This document shows positions 61,634 through 64,000 of a stretch of DNA of 64,000 nt, piece by piece (positions within the stretch are counted from its first letter, which is position 1; each line of letters opens with the position of its first letter). A program made the position numbers and the translations under genes. Where the stretch lies: positions 744,001 to 808,000 of the forward strand of contig NZ_CP061315.1 in assembly GCF_018688315.1 (NCBI RefSeq), written 5' to 3'. The DNA is from Polynucleobacter sp. AP-Kolm-20A-A1. GTDB taxonomy: Bacteria; Pseudomonadota; Gammaproteobacteria; Burkholderiales; Burkholderiaceae. Under the pieces are notes generated by a model, which saw only the letters and a program-made list of their open reading frames with translations, was not told the origin of the DNA and made no database searches.

Positions 61634-61999
61634 ATGCCAAGAGTCAAACGTGGGGTTACAGCAAGAGCCCGTCATAAGAAAATTACCGATGCCGCAACAG
61701 GTTACCGCGGTCGTCGTAAAAACGTATTCCGTATTGCTAAGCAAGCGGTTATGCGTGCTGGTCAATATGCATATCGTGACCGTCGCAATAAGAAACGTGT
61801 ATTCCGCGCTTTGTGGATTGCTCGTATCAATGCGGCAGTTCGTCAGCATGACATGACCTATAGCGTATTCATGAATGGTATGAAGAAGGCTGCGATCGAA
61901 CTCGATCGCAAAGTGCTTTCTGATATGGCCATTGCTGACAAAGCGGCTTTTGCTGCTTTGGTTACTCGGATCAAATCCGTAGTAAACGCTGCAGCTTAA
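61634..61999 (+). CDS. rplT: Ribosomal protein L20
   Basis: A 121-residue 50S subunit protein beginning [17 protein letters not shown], with [11 protein letters not shown] and [16 protein letters not shown]20 is needed for early 50S assembly and represses its own operon in E. coli by binding the leader. pheS starts 25 bases downstream. Confidence 0.97.
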   Translation: MPRVKRGVTARARHKKITDAATGYRGRRKNVFRIAKQAVMRAGQYAYRDRRNKKRVFRALWIARINAAVRQHDMTYSVFMNGMKKAAIELDRKVLSDMAIADKAAFAALVTRIKSVVNAAA

Positions 62000-62024
62000 T
62001 CTTAGTTTTCTAAACTAAGCTGCA

Positions 62025-63071
62025 ATGGTTTCTCTCGACCACATTGTCGAGGATGCTAAACGTGATTTCCTCGGAGCTGCCGACGCGGCAGCTCTAGAGG
62101 ACGCGAAAGCCAAGTATCTCGGTAAGTCAGGTGTTCTCACTGAGCGTTTAAAAGCGCTTGGTGGAATGTCGCCTGAGGAGCGCAAGAGTGCTGGCGCCCA
62201 AATTAATCAAATCAAAACTCAAGTAGAAGCTGCACTACAAGAGCGTCGCCAAGCTTTGGCTGATGCCGTCCTCATGCAACGTCTTGCGGCGGAGTCTATT
62301 GACGTTTCCTTGCCTGGCCGTGGTCAAGCGGTAGGTAGCTTGCATCCTGTGATGCGCACCTGGGAGCGTGTTGAAGAGATCTTCCGCTCCATTGGTTTTG
62401 ATGTAGCAGATGGCCCTGAAATTGAAAGCGATTGGTTTAATTTCACCGCCTTAAATAGCCCTGAGAATCATCCTGCACGCTCAATGCAGGATACGTTTTA
62501 TATTGATGGCAAAGATTCCAACGAGAAGCCTTTGCTATTGCGCACGCATACCAGTCCTATTCAGGTTCGTTATGCGAGCGAGCACGTAAAGAAATACGCT
62601 CACGCTGATGTCATGCCGCCAATCAAAGTGATTGCGCCAGGCAGAACCTATCGTGTTGATAGCGACGCAACGCATTCACCAATGTTTCATCAGGTTGAAG
62701 GTTTATGGATTGCCGAGAGTGTTTCATTTGCAGATCTTAAGGGTGTCTATACCGATTTCTTAAGAACCTTCTTTGAAACGAATGAGTTACAAGTTCGCTT
62801 CCGTCCATCGTATTTCCCATTCACAGAGCCTTCTGCAGAAATTGATATGGCCTTTGGTAGCGGCAAGCTTGCCGGCCGTTGGTTGGAAATCTCTGGAGCA
62901 GGGCAGGTTCATCCAAACGTTCTCCGTAATATGGGTATTGACCCAGAGCGCTATACCGGATTTGCCTTTGGGTCTGGTTTGGAGCGTTTAACCATGTTGC
63001 GTTACGGCGTAGATGATTTACGTCTCTTCTTTGAAAACGATTTACGTTTCTTAGCGCAGTTTCCTGCATAA
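62025..63071 (+). CDS. pheS: Phenylalanyl-tRNA synthetase alpha subunit
   Basis: The catalytic subunit of the alpha2beta2 enzyme, 348 residues. A coiled N-terminal arm is followed by the class II core with [27 protein letters not shown] (motif 2 region) and [14 protein letters not shown] (motif 3). Its start overlaps no neighbour, and pheT follows after 34 bases. Confidence 0.97.
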   Translation: MVSLDHIVEDAKRDFLGAADAAALEDAKAKYLGKSGVLTERLKALGGMSPEERKSAGAQINQIKTQVEAALQERRQALADAVLMQRLAAESIDVSLPGRGQAVGSLHPVMRTWERVEEIFRSIGFDVADGPEIESDWFNFTALNSPENHPARSMQDTFYIDGKDSNEKPLLLRTHTSPIQVRYASEHVKKYAHADVMPPIKVIAPGRTYRVDSDATHSPMFHQVEGLWIAESVSFADLKGVYTDFLRTFFETNELQVRFRPSYFPFTEPSAEIDMAFGSGKLAGRWLEISGAGQVHPNVLRNMGIDPERYTGFAFGSGLERLTMLRYGVDDLRLFFENDLRFLAQFPA

Positions 63072-63105
63072 CAAATTATTTATTAAGAAATCTTAGATCG
63101 CGCTA

Positions 63106-64000
63106 TGCAATTTTCTGAATCTTGGCTCCGTCAGTATGTAAACCCATCGCTCGATAGCGATGCGCTTGGTCATGCAATGACAATGGCTGGCTTAGAAGTT
63201 GAAGAGCAGCATTCAGTTGCACCTGCATTTACCAAGATTGTGATTGCGCAGATTCTATCTGCAGAGCAACATCCTGATGCAGACCGTTTGCGTGTTTGTA
63301 AAGTAGACGCCGGTACAGGACAAGAATTGCAAATCGTATGCGGTGCTCCAAATGCGCGTGCCGGCATTAAGATTCCTTGTGCCATGGTTGGTGCTGAATT
63401 ACCTCCTGCTGAAGCGGGTGGCAAGCCTTTCATGATCAAGGTTGGCAAGCTGCGTGGCGTCGAGAGCCAAGGCATGCTCTGCTCTGGTCGTGAACTCGGC
63501 CTGGGCGATGATCACGAGGGCATTCTAGAGTTGCCTGCTGATGCACCTGTCGGAAAAGACATCCGCGAGTATCTTGATTTAGATGACCAGATATTTGTCA
63601 TCAAGCTAACTCCCAATAAAGCTGATTGCCTCTCATTAATGGGTATGGCTAGAGAAGTTTCTGCGATTACTGGTGCTGCACTGTGTGCGCCTAAGTGGAT
63701 TCCTCCAGCAGTATCAATTGAAGATAAGCGCAAAGTTACTGTAGAAAACAAAGAGCTTTGTGGACGTTTTGCGGGTCGTGTGATTCGTGGCGTAAACCCA
63801 CAGGCTAAAACGCCTGAATGGATCGTGCAACGTTTAGCGCGTGCAGGCCAAAGAAGTATTTCAGCAATGGTGGATCTTTCTAATTATGTGATGTTAGAAA
63901 TGGGTCAGCCTACTCACGTATTTGATATTGATAAGTTAAATGGCGATATCGCTGTTCGCTGGGCTAAAGCAGGTGAGACGCTTGAATTATTAAACGGTCA
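63106..64000 (+). CDS. pheT: Phenylalanyl-tRNA synthetase beta subunit, N-terminal part (cut by window end)
   Basis: The first 298 residues of the roughly 800-residue beta subunit; the gene runs off the right edge. Seen: [14 protein letters not shown], a tRNA-binding OB domain ([47 protein letters not shown]) and the start of the B3/B4 editing region ([27 protein letters not shown]). Confidence 0.96.

Overview
The window looks like a chromosomal stretch of a small-genome betaproteobacterium of the Burkholderiaceae. Polynucleobacter is my best guess (inference, not searched). The grounds are moderate GC, very tight gene packing, the order mdh / GntR / sdhCDAB-sdhE / gltA / leuCDB / asd / truA / trpFBA / accD / folC / cvpA / purF / metZ typical of Burkholderiales, and the thrS-infC-rpmI-rplT-pheS-pheT operon on the right. 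About 76 protein genes and one tRNA are supported. No intergenic gap exceeds 300 bases. No rRNA, CRISPR array, insertion sequence or prophage was seen.

Left part (1-22400): core metabolism. A divergent malate dehydrogenase (cut by the window edge) and a GntR/HutC regulator are followed by succinate dehydrogenase, its flavinylation factor and citrate synthase, a TCA block. Then come leucine biosynthesis (leuC, a small entericidin-like lipoprotein, leuD, leuB), asd, a FimV-like protein, truA, trpFBA, accD, folC, a SPOR protein, cvpA, purF and metZ.

Middle part (about 22400-45700): an accessory sulfur region. It holds an FNR-like regulator with three of the four FNR cysteines, a HiPIP, several rhodaneses, and three YeeE/YedE-type sulfur transport modules. 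It also holds a SqrR/BigR-type persulfide-sensing ArsR regulator, a tiny exported protein with four NPCGP motifs, and a His-rich protein I do not recognise. A MenA-like prenyltransferase and modBC follow, then a complete soxCDYZAXB thiosulfate oxidation cluster behind a second ArsR regulator. Downstream are a DsrE-like protein, a SoxH-like metallohydrolase, a cytochrome c, a DUF442 phosphatase-like protein, mnmH, trxC, another rhodanese and an OsmC protein. Read together: thiosulfate and sulfane sulfur are imported or oxidised, persulfide is moved by rhodanese/TusA-like carriers and sensed by ArsR proteins, molybdate is supplied for SoxC, and electrons leave through c-type cytochromes and HiPIP. 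Several strong dyads lie in the promoters of this region.

Right part (45750-64000): glutaryl-CoA dehydrogenase, a queuosine-precursor transporter, an ABC-F ATPase, a DUF1289 protein, a GNAT-like protein, glyoxalase I, ETF-ubiquinone oxidoreductase, a 3-oxoacid CoA-transferase pair, an unusual fusion of a CDF metal transporter with an alpha/beta hydrolase, relA, tRNA-Val(GAC), and the thrS-to-pheT translation operon (pheT cut by the window end; infC starts with a non-canonical ATC).
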